Source of the DNA: Microcoleaceae cyanobacterium UBA11344
GTDB taxonomy: Bacteria; Cyanobacteriota; Cyanobacteriia; Cyanobacteriales; Microcoleaceae
Direction: 5' to 3'
NCBI GenBank assembly: GCA_003483675.1
Contig: DMYK01000257.1
Coordinates: forward strand, 15,785-22,426
DNA: 6,642 bases
The notes under the pieces were generated by a model that saw only the letters and a list, made by a program, of their open reading frames with translations, was not told the origin of the DNA and made no database searches. The stretch's first letter is position 1. Each line of letters opens with the position of its first letter. The position numbers were made by a program, and so were the translations under genes. Below, in pieces: positions 1-5,726 of this stretch.

Positions 1-548
1 CTGTGGGTAGTGGTCATCATGCCTTTGATGATGCCAAAATTTTCGTGAAGTACCTTCAGCACAGGAGCTAGACAGTTGGTAGTACAGCTAGCATTGCTGA
101 TGACTGTGTAGTCACTATGCTTGTAGTTGTGGTGATTAACTCCCATCACGAAAGTGCCAACTTCCGGGCCCTTGCCTGGAGCTGTAATTAGCACTTTTTT
201 AGCGCCGGCAGTGATATGCTTCGATGCACCAGCCTGGTCAACGAAGACGCCGGTCGCTTCAATAATCAGATCAATACCCCACTCTTTCCAAGGCAAGTTT
301 AGCGGGTTGCGATCGCTCACGCATTTAACTGTCTTGCCGTTGAGAGTAATCGAATTTTCATCCGTACTGATGTCCACACCCTTCAACGTTCCCATCATGG
401 AATCGTATCTCAGCAAGTGAGCATTAGTTTTCGGATCGGAAGTGTCATTAATAGCAACCAGCTCAAGCTGGCTGTTTTCTCTGCCCAGCCAGCAGCGCGC
501 AAAACTGCGCCCAATACGCCCAAAACCGTTGATCGCGACTCGAATCAC
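1..548 (-). CDS. gap2: Glyceraldehyde-3-phosphate dehydrogenase, Gap2 type (5' part, cut by window start)
   Basis: Interconverts glyceraldehyde 3-phosphate and 1,3-bisphosphoglycerate in the cytoplasm; the Gap2 class serves the Calvin cycle and can use NADPH. The window holds the first 182 residues of a protein normally about 337-340 long. The Rossmann motif INGFGRIGR is at residues 6-14. The segment AINDTSDP (32-39) replaces the acidic NAD-selective pattern, as in Gap2 and chloroplast GapA. The active-site block SCTTNCLAP spans 154-162, so the catalytic cysteine is C155. The catalytic histidine is H182, in TTTH, 27 residues later as in characterised GAPDHs. The start is GTG: it gives the family N-terminus directly and sits 7 nt after a perfect GGAGG. 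It lies downstream of nadD on the same strand with 162 bp between them, so it may have its own promoter as well as readthrough. The family call is near certain; Gap2 over Gap1 rests on the INDTSD segment and the murC neighbourhood. Confidence 0.97.
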   Translation of the reverse strand, partial: MIRVAINGFGRIGRSFARCWLGRENSQLELVAINDTSDPKTNAHLLRYDSMMGTLKGVDISTDENSITLNGKTVKCVSDRNPLNLPWKEWGIDLIIEATGVFVDQAGASKHITAGAKKVLITAPGKGPEVGTFVMGVNHHNYKHSDYTVISNASCTTNCLAPVLKVLHENFGIIKGMMTTTH

Positions 549-555
549 CTTAGTA

Positions 556-560
556 CCTCC
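556..560 (-). promoter_or_regulatory. Ribosome binding site of gap2 (GGAGG)
   Basis: On the minus strand the sequence reads GGAGGTACTAAGGTG. The GGAGG is a full anti-16S match with a 7-nt spacer, and it decides the GTG start. It is the strongest such site in the window, fitting a highly expressed gene. Confidence 0.85.
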
Positions 561-573
561 TAACGATGGCAGC

Positions 574-586
574 CCCTAACTTAGGG
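574..586. promoter_or_regulatory. 13-bp perfect palindrome in the gap2 leader (CCCTAA-c-TTAGGG)
   Basis: CCCTAA and TTAGGG are exact reverse complements around one central base. The palindrome ends 13 nt upstream of the gap2 ribosome site and is followed on the far side by an A/T-rich stretch (587-612). It could be an operator or a short leader hairpin. No regulator is identifiable from the sequence, so the role is inference. Confidence 0.35.
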
Positions 587-710
587 TAAAATTTTGGAAA
601 AATTTAAGAATTGACTATGAAAGAAGATCATATCGCAAAGGCTGATCCTTTCTCACTTTTTGTCTACACTGCACAATCAGTTATGATCCCCAATTCCCAA
701 CACCCTTTTT

Positions 711-1376
711 TTATGAGTAAAGCTGATGAGTCATAATATAAGTCTCGATCGCCTCTGGGACTAAATGCCCGATCGAACGACCTTGACTATAGTACCAACG
801 GATCGAACTCGACGAAACCTCGATCGCAGGCATAGCCAAAACCTGCCAGCGAATTTGCACAGCCCTGAGACTCATCTGTGTCGCCACAACAGAGCAAACA
901 TGATTCGTCTGAATCAGTATTTTATCCTCCGCAGAGTCGATCGACCTTCCCATCTGCCCCACCTCAACACCCCCACTGCCGCGTCCGGCCACCAACCACT
1001 CACACAACCCCCCAATTTCCCCGCACCGGGGCCATTTTGGCAAAGTTTGGAAGGCATCAGCACCAATAATCCAGTAGAGTTGAGCCTCTGTCGCCAAATT
1101 TTGCAAATACAGCAAAGAGTCGATCGCAGCACTAGGAGAGGGATTGGTATCTAGGGGTAAAAGTCCAAAATCCGGTCGCTCTGCCGTCGCCAGAGCCACC
1201 ATTTCCCGCCACTTGTTAAAAATTGCCAAAACACTGTGCGACTTGTGAGGAGTGGCGCGATCGACCGACCAGATTACGCGATCGAGCGCAAATTGACTGG
1301 TCGCCATCTGGGCCATCAACAAATGCCCCCAGTGAACCGGAGCGAAAGTCCCCCCCAAAATCGCTACTTTTTCCAT
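711..1376 (-). CDS. nadD: Nicotinate-nucleotide adenylyltransferase NadD
   Basis: Transfers AMP from ATP to nicotinate mononucleotide to give deamido-NAD, in cytoplasmic NAD synthesis. The protein has 221 residues, within the usual range. The nucleotidyltransferase signature GGTFAPVHWGH is at 8-18 with the ATP-binding histidines H15 and H18; PHK is at 43-45, IIGADAF at 103-109 and SSSSIR, the ISSTxIR-type motif, at 188-193. The fifth signature position is Ala (A12) where the family usually has Asp (GGTFDP). The ATG at 1376 is chosen because NadD proteins begin a few residues before GGTF. The frame stays open to a GTG at 1418, which would add 14 residues of unfamily-like sequence. No clear Shine-Dalgarno precedes either start. 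It is followed by gap2 on the same strand. The gene upstream to the right, murC, is divergent and about 1.6 kb away. No hairpin with a T-tract lies between nadD and gap2. Confidence 0.92.
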   Translation of the reverse strand: MEKVAILGGTFAPVHWGHLLMAQMATSQFALDRVIWSVDRATPHKSHSVLAIFNKWREMVALATAERPDFGLLPLDTNPSPSAAIDSLLYLQNLATEAQLYWIIGADAFQTLPKWPRCGEIGGLCEWLVAGRGSGGVEVGQMGRSIDSAEDKILIQTNHVCSVVATQMSLRAVQIRWQVLAMPAIEVSSSSIRWYYSQGRSIGHLVPEAIETYIMTHQLYS

Positions 1377-1672
1377 ACAAAGTGGTAGTCTTGTTGACAC
1401 TCCCGGGCGTGAACGCACGGGGATTCTTGGTTCAACGAGTGCGCTTACCTTAGCTTAGTTGCCCGAACTATGACAGAGGCGTGTCTCTCCCCAAGCGTTT
1501 TGCTCCCTTGCAGAAGCCAGTTTCAGCGTGCCCCGCTGTACTGTAGAAACCAGAAAAAACTCTTAGTCTCCGTACTTAATGCTTGCAGCTTTTACCCGAT
1601 TCAAGCTCTTCCCATCGGAATGGTTCGACACATCGGCGGAGTTGATCCTGAGCCCAACGACTGCGTTTACCC
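1377..1672. other. Gene-less stretch upstream of nadD
   Basis: I see no credible gene here. Short open frames on both strands lack family motifs, ribosome sites and plausible composition. The nadD promoter should lie at its left end, but no convincing -35/-10 pair is visible. The stretch leads into the tandem repeats at 1673 and may be a decayed insertion or a noncoding repeat; nothing in the window settles this. Confidence 0.4.
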
Positions 1673-1718
1673 GCTCGCGTAGCGGCGCACGCTCGCGTAG
1701 CGGCGCACGCTCGCGTAG
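1673..1718. repeat. 18-bp tandem repeat, about 2.5 copies (GCTCGCGTAGCGGCGCAC)
   Basis: Two exact copies occupy 1673-1690 and 1691-1708; a third partial copy runs 1709-1718. The unit is GC-rich and a multiple of three. It is open in five of its six reading frames, which produces several spurious overlapping open frames here. It passes straight into the 8-bp repeat that follows. The motif resembles extragenic repeats common in filamentous cyanobacteria (from memory, not checked). Confidence 0.9.
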
Positions 1719-1740
1719 TCGAAGTGTCGAAGTGTCGAAG
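1718..1740. repeat. 8-bp tandem repeat, about 2.9 copies (GTCGAAGT)
   Basis: Exact copies start at 1718, 1726 and 1734, the last lacking its final base. The array follows the 18-bp repeat directly. A related GCGTAGTCGAA-type segment recurs inverted near 2399-2411 (GGTTCGACTACGC), and the decamer ACGCTTCGCG just downstream (1753-1762) recurs at 2516-2525. This suggests one interspersed repeat family across the spacer. Confidence 0.88.
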
Positions 1741-1856
1741 GGCGAGCGTGCAACGCTTCGCGAACCTTCCACCGCCTAACTTCAGAATTCATCGGTGCAT
1801 TGCCGATCGCGCCTAGGTTTTGAGAGTGGTTGATGACCCTGGTTCCACTAGGATGA

Positions 1857-1875
1857 GTGTAGCATTTACCTACAC
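1857..1875. promoter_or_regulatory. Hairpin / candidate operator against the RHH start (GTGTAG...CTACAC)
   Basis: GTGTAG (1857-1862) and CTACAC (1870-1875) are exact reverse complements around a 7-nt loop. The right arm ends 2 nt before the ATG of the small RHH gene. No Shine-Dalgarno is visible, and the hairpin covers the place where one would sit. RHH proteins commonly bind inverted repeats in their own promoters, so autoregulation is possible. A terminal hairpin of an insertion element is the alternative. Both are inference. Confidence 0.45.
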
Positions 1876-1877
1876 AA

Positions 1878-2015
1878 ATGAGCGAAAAACAACTGAGTAT
1901 TAGACTTCCAGAACATGAAATGAAAATACTTGAGCGAAATGCAAAGATTGCCAAACGAACTAAGACGGATGTTATTCGAGAGTTCATCCGCACATTGTCA
2001 CAAAAGCCGTCCTAG
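1878..2015 (+). CDS. Small ribbon-helix-helix (CopG/Arc-type) DNA-binding protein
   Basis: This 45-residue protein has the layout of a ribbon-helix-helix repressor. A short strand KQLSIRL (4-10), whose alternating residues would contact DNA, is followed by helix A at about 11-26 (EHEMKILERNAKIAK) and, after KRT, helix B at about 29-41 (KTDVIREFIRTL). Such proteins act as dimers, either as transcriptional repressors or as antitoxins. No toxin gene adjoins it. In cyanobacteria similar short RHH frames accompany IS200/IS605-type elements (recalled, not checked), but no transposase or TnpB is recognisable here. The composition looks more A/T-rich than murC or murB. A 6-bp hairpin abuts the start codon and another overlaps the stop. 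It is below usual gene-calling length, but the RHH pattern is clear enough to call it a gene, possibly an orphan left from a lost module. Confidence 0.72.
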   Translation: MSEKQLSIRLPEHEMKILERNAKIAKRTKTDVIREFIRTLSQKPS

Positions 2016-2021
2016 AAGGAC
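2009..2021. repeat. Hairpin overlapping the RHH stop codon (GTCCT-AGA-AGGAC)
   Basis: A perfect 5-bp stem (2009-2013 with 2017-2021) surrounds a 3-nt loop. The TAG stop codon (2013-2015) begins on the last base of the left arm. No T-tract follows, so it is not a standard intrinsic terminator. It could be an insertion-element end hairpin or translational in effect; this cannot be decided from the window. Confidence 0.4.
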
Positions 2022-2054
2022 AGGGCTTTAGACCCATTAAAATCGGTAAGTCTT

Positions 2055-2072
2055 TGTGGGTTTCAACCCACA
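2055..2072. repeat. Palindrome TGTGGGTT-TC-AACCCACA
   Basis: An exact 8-bp inverted repeat with a 2-nt centre. It shares the GGGTT/AACCC core with the palindrome at 2580-2596, and its TTTCAA centre with the one at 2432-2445. Confidence 0.75.
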
Positions 2073-2095
2073 TCGGGCGTAAAAACATCGCGGGG

Positions 2096-2126
2096 CCTTT
2101 GCTGCCGTATCCCAACACAGCAAGGG
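2096..2126. repeat. 9-bp stem-loop (CCTTTGCTG / CAGCAAGGG)
   Basis: Arms at 2096-2104 and 2118-2126 pair over 9 positions, one of them G-T, around a 13-nt loop. It is the second strong stem within 60 nt of 2055-2072. Together with TCCT-AC-AGGA (2139-2148) it makes 2050-2150 a candidate structured RNA or element end. No T-tract follows. Confidence 0.5.
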
Positions 2127-2152
2127 GATGGAAAAAAATCCTACAGGAATAT

Positions 2153-2160
2153 GCGATCGC
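2153..2160. repeat. HIP1 octamer GCGATCGC
   Basis: The octameric palindrome is over-represented in many cyanobacterial genomes. A second copy lies inside gap2 at 309-316. CGATCG cores recur throughout the coding sequence. It supports the cyanobacterial assignment. Confidence 0.85.
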
Positions 2161-2262
2161 CAGAAAATAGTTGGTTGTCCCCGCCCACAGACCCCCATCC
2201 TCCCTGACCTGCAAAATTCGAGCAGAGACTGTTCCGGAAAACAACACCGTACCAAGTCATAT

Positions 2263-2349
2263 AGGATACAAAACAAACATCTCTACAAGTCCCGAAAATT
2301 GAGGGACGCGCAGAGATGTTTGTACAAAATCTCTAGCGAACTGTATCCT
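2263..2349. repeat. Foldback (MITE-like) element, 87 bp
   Basis: Three nested exact inverted repeats share one centre: AGGATACA (2263-2270) with TGTATCCT (2342-2349), ACAAACATCTCT (2273-2284) with AGAGATGTTTGT (2312-2323), and GTCCC (2289-2293) with GGGAC (2303-2307). The apex loop is 9 nt. The whole folds into one long interrupted hairpin. It encodes nothing. Its size and structure fit a miniature inverted-repeat element or large extragenic palindrome. A target-site duplication is not clear, although TA occurs at 2260-2261 and 2350-2351. Confidence 0.75.
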
Positions 2350-2431
2350 TAAAAAACAATTCTTGATGTAAACTACCCGCCGCTGCCGATCGGAGTATGG
2401 TTCGACTACGCACGCACCGCCGACTATAGCG

Positions 2432-2445
2432 GGGCTTTCAAGCCC
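2432..2445. repeat. Palindrome GGGCTT-TC-AAGCCC
   Basis: An exact 6-bp inverted repeat with a TC centre. It has the same architecture as 2055-2072 (GGG-pyrimidine-TTTCAA-purine-CCC). No downstream T-tract. Confidence 0.65.
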
Positions 2446-2517
2446 AGAGTTGACCCGACTGTGTACCCCGCGTACTACGTTTTTTTAGGTCATCTGATCC
2501 AACGCATAACTCAGGAC

Positions 2518-2541
2518 GCTTCGCGCCTACGGATGCGAAGC
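2518..2541. repeat. Stem-loop GCTTCGC...GCGAAGC
   Basis: Perfect 7-bp arms (2518-2524 and 2535-2541) enclose a 10-nt loop. The left arm is part of the decamer ACGCTTCGCG also seen at 1753-1762. It looks like a dispersed extragenic repeat rather than a terminator. Confidence 0.55.
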
Positions 2542-2579
2542 CAGTCTGGAGCTGAATCGGCTGACGATTAAACAGGCAT

Positions 2580-2596
2580 ATTGGGTTGAACCCAAT
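2580..2596. repeat. 17-bp perfect palindrome ATTGGGTT-g-AACCCAAT
   Basis: Exact 8-bp arms around one central G. It could bind a dimeric regulator or be an element end. It shares GGGTT/AACCC with the palindrome at 2055-2072, about 525 bp to the left. Confidence 0.75.
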
Positions 2597-2889
2597 GTCG
2601 TCGGCGCGTATGTGATCAAAGAAGCCTTTAGATGTTATCAAAGAGTATTGTCAAGGCTAACAATAGGGTCTGATCCGAGGGGAGTAGGGGGTGAGCAACC
2701 GCCACCAACTAAACGCCCCACGCTCGGCCGGTCTACAAAGAACAAAATCGGTAGCCTCTATCCTGTAATGCAACAGGGATGCCAGGGAGTTTCACCACTT
2801 CTGAGGCGCAACGGTTTCCCGAAAGACGAAGATGAGTAGTTATGCGACATAAACCCCGACCCCCTTTTCCTCTCACCTGCCCCGTGCCG

Positions 2890-2907
2890 AGTACAGCTAC
2901 TTGTACT
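2890..2907. repeat. Hairpin AGTACA-gctact-TGTACT upstream of murC
   Basis: Perfect 6-bp arms with a 6-nt loop, about 90 bp before the murC start. The following GAGCACAGCCGAAGT resembles a dispersed cyanobacterial repeat (from memory). Role unknown. Confidence 0.45.
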
Positions 2908-2985
2908 GAGCACAGCCGAAGTAGGGCGCGGAGCGACCAGGGGGAACAAAGATGATATCGCGTGTTATTGCCGTGGTGTGGTGTG

Positions 2986-2991
2986 TGAGGA
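2986..2991 (+). promoter_or_regulatory. Ribosome binding site of murC (TGAGGA)
   Basis: TGAGGA ends 6 nt before the ATG at 2998 and fixes the start of murC, agreeing with the family N-terminus. Confidence 0.75.
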
Positions 2992-2997
2992 ACGAAG

Positions 2998-4551
2998 ATG
3001 CCAAGTTCTGTTGATTTCAGCGGTAGACCATTTCATTTCATTGGTATTGGTGGAATTGGAATGTCAGCCCTTGCTTATATTCTAGCTAAACGCAAGTTGC
3101 CTGTGTACGGCTCCGACATTAAATCGAGTCACATAACCCAGCGCTTACAAGCAATGGGAACTCATATTTTTTGGAGTCAAGACGCCAGCAATTTTGAAGT
3201 ATTTGAAACAGCCCCAAACGATCGCAGCCAGGGCGGCGGGCCGGAGTTGGCCCGATCCTTGGGAGTCTTCGGCACGGTAGGGACTTCCGTCGCGACAGCC
3301 GAAGCTCTGAAATTGAACGGTAACGGGAAAACCGCCAAAGCATTTCTGGGATTGCCTCAAGTAGTATGTTCTACGGCAATTCACCCAGCTAATGCCGAAT
3401 ATCGAGCTGCTTTGGATTTGGGCTGTCCGATTTTTCATCGCTCGGATGTGTTGGCAGCTTTAATTCAAGACTACCAAAGCATCGCTGTAGCGGGGACTCA
3501 CGGCAAAACTACCACGAGCAGCTTAATCGGCTTCATGCTGCTGGCTGCGGGCCTAGACCCGACCATAGTGGTGGGAGGCGAGGTCAACGCTTGGGAAGGC
3601 AATGCTCGTCTGGGGGAAGGCCCTTACTTGGTTGCCGAGGCTGATGAATCCGACGGTTCTTTGGTCAAGCTGGCAGCCAAAATTGGCGTGGTGACGAATG
3701 TGGAACTGGATCATCCAGACCATTACGATACCCTTGACCAGGTAATTGACATATTTAAAGTGTTTGCCCAAAACTGTCAAACTTTGGTGGGCTGCATTGA
3801 TGACCAAATCGTCAAAGATTGCCTGCGGCCGAACGTCAGCTATAGCTTGCAGCCGGACAGCGGTGCTGACTACACGGCTTCGGGCGTCGAGTATGGAGCC
3901 GCAAGTACCAAAGCTCGTGTTTGGGAGCGAGGCTCTCTCCTGGGGGAAATGGAGTTGAAGTTGCTAGGCCAACACAATCTCAGCAATGCACTGGCTGCGG
4001 TAGCAGTGGGTCGATTGTTGGGGTTGGAGTTTTCGGCTATTGCTTCAGCGATTGCCGGCTTTGAAGGGGCGCGCCGCCGTTTTGAGGTGCGGGGCTTTCA
4101 CAATGACATCCTGTTTGTGGACGACTATGCTCACCACCCCAGCGAAATTCGCGTTACTTTGGCCGCAGCTCGCTTGCGTATCGAAGGTAGCGAACAAAAT
4201 TCCAAATCTGGAAGGGTGGTTGCCATTTTTCAACCTCACCGTTACAGCCGCACTCTGACATTTTTGCCAGAATTTGCTCAATCTTTTGGCGATGCTGACT
4301 TGGTTGTCACTTGTGATATTTATAGTGCTGGAGAACCCAATTTAGGACTGATTAGCGGGCAAAAGGTTGCTGATTTGATTGCGAAAGAAGGCGGACAGGT
4401 GGAGTTTCAGCCTGCTCTGGAGTCAGTAAGTAAGTTTTTAACCCAAAATCTGCAACCGGGAGATTTGGCTCTGTTTCTGGGTGCTGGGAATCTCAATCAG
4501 ATTATTCCAGAGGTGATGGCTTTTTATCAAGCAGCCGATCGCCCGGATTAG
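2998..4551 (+). CDS. murC: UDP-N-acetylmuramate--L-alanine ligase MurC
   Basis: Cytoplasmic peptidoglycan enzyme that joins L-alanine to UDP-MurNAc using ATP, the step after MurB. The 517-residue protein shows all three Mur-ligase domains. N-terminal: FIGIGGIGMSALA at 14-26 binds the UDP-sugar. Central ATPase: P-loop AGTHGKTTTSS at 165-175, EADESDGS at 214-221 and NVELDHPDHY at 234-243. C-terminal: HNLSNALAA at 326-334, FEGARRRFE at 355-363, DDYAHHPSEI at 375-384, FQPHRYSRT at 411-419 and FLGAGN at 493-498. Residues about 71-118, between ASNFEVFE and PQVVCSTAI, form an extra segment in the N-terminal domain where other MurCs are much shorter. That makes the protein longer than the roughly 450-500 usual. 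All catalytic motifs are intact. murB follows 154 bp later on the same strand, so the two probably form an operon. Confidence 0.97.
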   Translation: MPSSVDFSGRPFHFIGIGGIGMSALAYILAKRKLPVYGSDIKSSHITQRLQAMGTHIFWSQDASNFEVFETAPNDRSQGGGPELARSLGVFGTVGTSVATAEALKLNGNGKTAKAFLGLPQVVCSTAIHPANAEYRAALDLGCPIFHRSDVLAALIQDYQSIAVAGTHGKTTTSSLIGFMLLAAGLDPTIVVGGEVNAWEGNARLGEGPYLVAEADESDGSLVKLAAKIGVVTNVELDHPDHYDTLDQVIDIFKVFAQNCQTLVGCIDDQIVKDCLRPNVSYSLQPDSGADYTASGVEYGAASTKARVWERGSLLGEMELKLLGQHNLSNALAAVAVGRLLGLEFSAIASAIAGFEGARRRFEVRGFHNDILFVDDYAHHPSEIRVTLAAARLRIEGSEQNSKSGRVVAIFQPHRYSRTLTFLPEFAQSFGDADLVVTCDIYSAGEPNLGLISGQKVADLIAKEGGQVEFQPALESVSKFLTQNLQPGDLALFLGAGNLNQIIPEVMAFYQAADRPD

Positions 4552-4692
4552 CTGGCTCATTCCTGAGTGGGGTGGTTCGACAGCCAGGGCGGAGCAGGTT
4601 GTACCAATAGTTCTGTTTGGCGACTCGCTCTGACTCTGGACAAAAGTTGGGTGAATAGGTTCTCAACCAAGTCTTCAATAAAAGGTAATTTT

Positions 4693-4697
4693 AAGGA
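4693..4697 (+). promoter_or_regulatory. Ribosome binding site of murB (AAGGA)
   Basis: AAGGA lies 8 nt before the ATG at 4706. It supports that start over internal ones, giving a roughly 35-residue N-terminal extension before the FAD-binding core. The rest of the 154-bp murC-murB spacer shows no terminator with a T-tract, consistent with co-transcription. Confidence 0.6.
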
Positions 4698-4705
4698 TTT
4701 GCAAG

Positions 4706-5662
4706 ATGGTGACTATCTCGAATGACTCCTCTGTTAAGGACAATCGGCGAGTGTATTCTCCTATTTCTTTGCGGGGAACTGACTGTAAGATTAACTCCCA
4801 AGTTTCCTTGGCCGGCTTGACTTCCTTCCGAGTCGGTGGGCCTGCGGAGTGGTACGTTGCTCCCCGCAGTATAGAGGCTTTACAAGCGAGTTTTGCATGG
4901 GCCTCCTCCTCGGGAGTGCCGGTGACTCTGCTTGGTGCGGGTTCTAATTTGTTGGTGAGCGATCGAGGATTGTCCGGTTTGGTCGTCGGCACTCGGTTCC
5001 TGAAACAGGTCAGTTTTAATCCAGAAAATGGTCAAGTTACAGCCGGGGCGGGGGAATCAATTCCTCGCCTCGCTTGGTTAGCGGCTAAACGGGGCTGGAA
5101 AGGTCTCGAATGGGCTGTCGGTATACCGGGCACCGTTGGGGGGGCTGTGGTGATGAATGCTGGGGCGCACAGGGGCTGTACGGCGGATCTTCTGGTCAAT
5201 GCTCGTCTCCTCTCCCCTGGTGGTAAGGTAGAAATTCTGACTCCTCAAGAGTTGGGCTACCGCTACCGGACTTCGGTGCTGCAAGGGGGCGATCGGCTGG
5301 TGACAGAAGCGACTTTTCAGTTACAGCCGGGATTCGATCGATCGGCAGTAATGGCTGCAACTAACGATAATTTCAGCTCGCGGCGAACCAGTCAACCTTA
5401 CCACCTGCCTAGCTGTGGCTCAGTCTTCCGTAACCCCAGCCCGAAGGCAGCCGGCTGGTTAATTGAACAAGCAGGACTCAAGGGATACCAGATCGGCGGG
5501 GCTCAAGTAGCTCAACGCCATGCTAACTTTATTCTTAACTGCGGGTCGGCAACGGCTAATGATATTTTTCAAGTGATCCGCCACGTTCAAGAGCAAGTCC
5601 AGCAGCGGTGGTCGCTGTTGTTGGAGCCAGAAGTTAGAATACTGGGAGAGTTTCCGTTCTAG
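4706..5662 (+). CDS. murB: UDP-N-acetylenolpyruvoylglucosamine reductase MurB
   Basis: FAD-dependent enzyme that uses NADPH to reduce UDP-GlcNAc-enolpyruvate to UDP-MurNAc, the substrate of MurC. It has 318 residues, typical of the shorter type II MurB. The FAD-binding segments are TSFRVGGPA (39-47), GAGSNLLVSD (77-86) and GIPGTVGGAVVMNAGAH (139-155). Catalytic residues are R188 in YRYRTS (185-190), S239 in SCGSVFRNP (236-244), the proton donor, and E309 in LEPEVRILG (306-314). The E. coli counterparts as I recall them are R159, S229 and E325. The first 35 residues are hydrophilic and poorly conserved in this family. murC lies upstream and ybaB 64 bp downstream on the same strand. The order murC-murB puts the genes in reverse pathway order, as is common in cyanobacteria. 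Nothing is missing or truncated. Confidence 0.97.
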   Translation: MVTISNDSSVKDNRRVYSPISLRGTDCKINSQVSLAGLTSFRVGGPAEWYVAPRSIEALQASFAWASSSGVPVTLLGAGSNLLVSDRGLSGLVVGTRFLKQVSFNPENGQVTAGAGESIPRLAWLAAKRGWKGLEWAVGIPGTVGGAVVMNAGAHRGCTADLLVNARLLSPGGKVEILTPQELGYRYRTSVLQGGDRLVTEATFQLQPGFDRSAVMAATNDNFSSRRTSQPYHLPSCGSVFRNPSPKAAGWLIEQAGLKGYQIGGAQVAQRHANFILNCGSATANDIFQVIRHVQEQVQQRWSLLLEPEVRILGEFPF

Positions 5663-5726
5663 GGCATGATTAAAGTAATAAAGAAACGGCAGACTGCCAG
5701 CCCACACACACCATCACACAGTAGTT

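Larger units (their letters stand above)
2350..2997. other. Gene-less leader region of murC with palindromes
   Basis: No convincing gene is present. One plus-strand frame stays open from 2510 to a TAG at 2837-2839 (about 109 codons, with a GTG at 2612). It matches no family I recognise and has no ribosome site. The stretch contains the palindromes and stem-loops listed separately, a pyrimidine-rich segment (2850-2885) and the ribosome site of murC. The murC promoter must lie here or further left, but no clear -35/-10 pair is visible. Confidence 0.5.

Noticed and set aside
154..420. Plus-strand open frame of 88 codons at the left end
   Set aside because: It lies wholly antisense to gap2, whose minus-strand translation has clear GAPDH motifs.
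1563..1993. Two overlapping minus-strand frames (1563-1772 and 1667-1993)
   Set aside because: Their length comes from the 18-bp repeat, which is open in all minus-strand frames. They have no family motif, and the second overlaps the RHH gene antisense.
1857..2126. Complete IS200/IS605 element with TnpB or guide RNA
   Set aside because: The RHH gene and hairpins suggested it, but no TnpA or TnpB coding sequence or motif is present on either strand, so only a remnant is proposed.
1984..2276. Minus-strand frames of 79-87 codons downstream of the RHH gene
   Set aside because: They run across the palindromes at 2055-2126 and match nothing I recognise; no ribosome site. More likely noncoding.
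2350..2997. Riboswitch or tRNA upstream of murC
   Set aside because: No cloverleaf or known riboswitch core was recognisable; only isolated hairpins.
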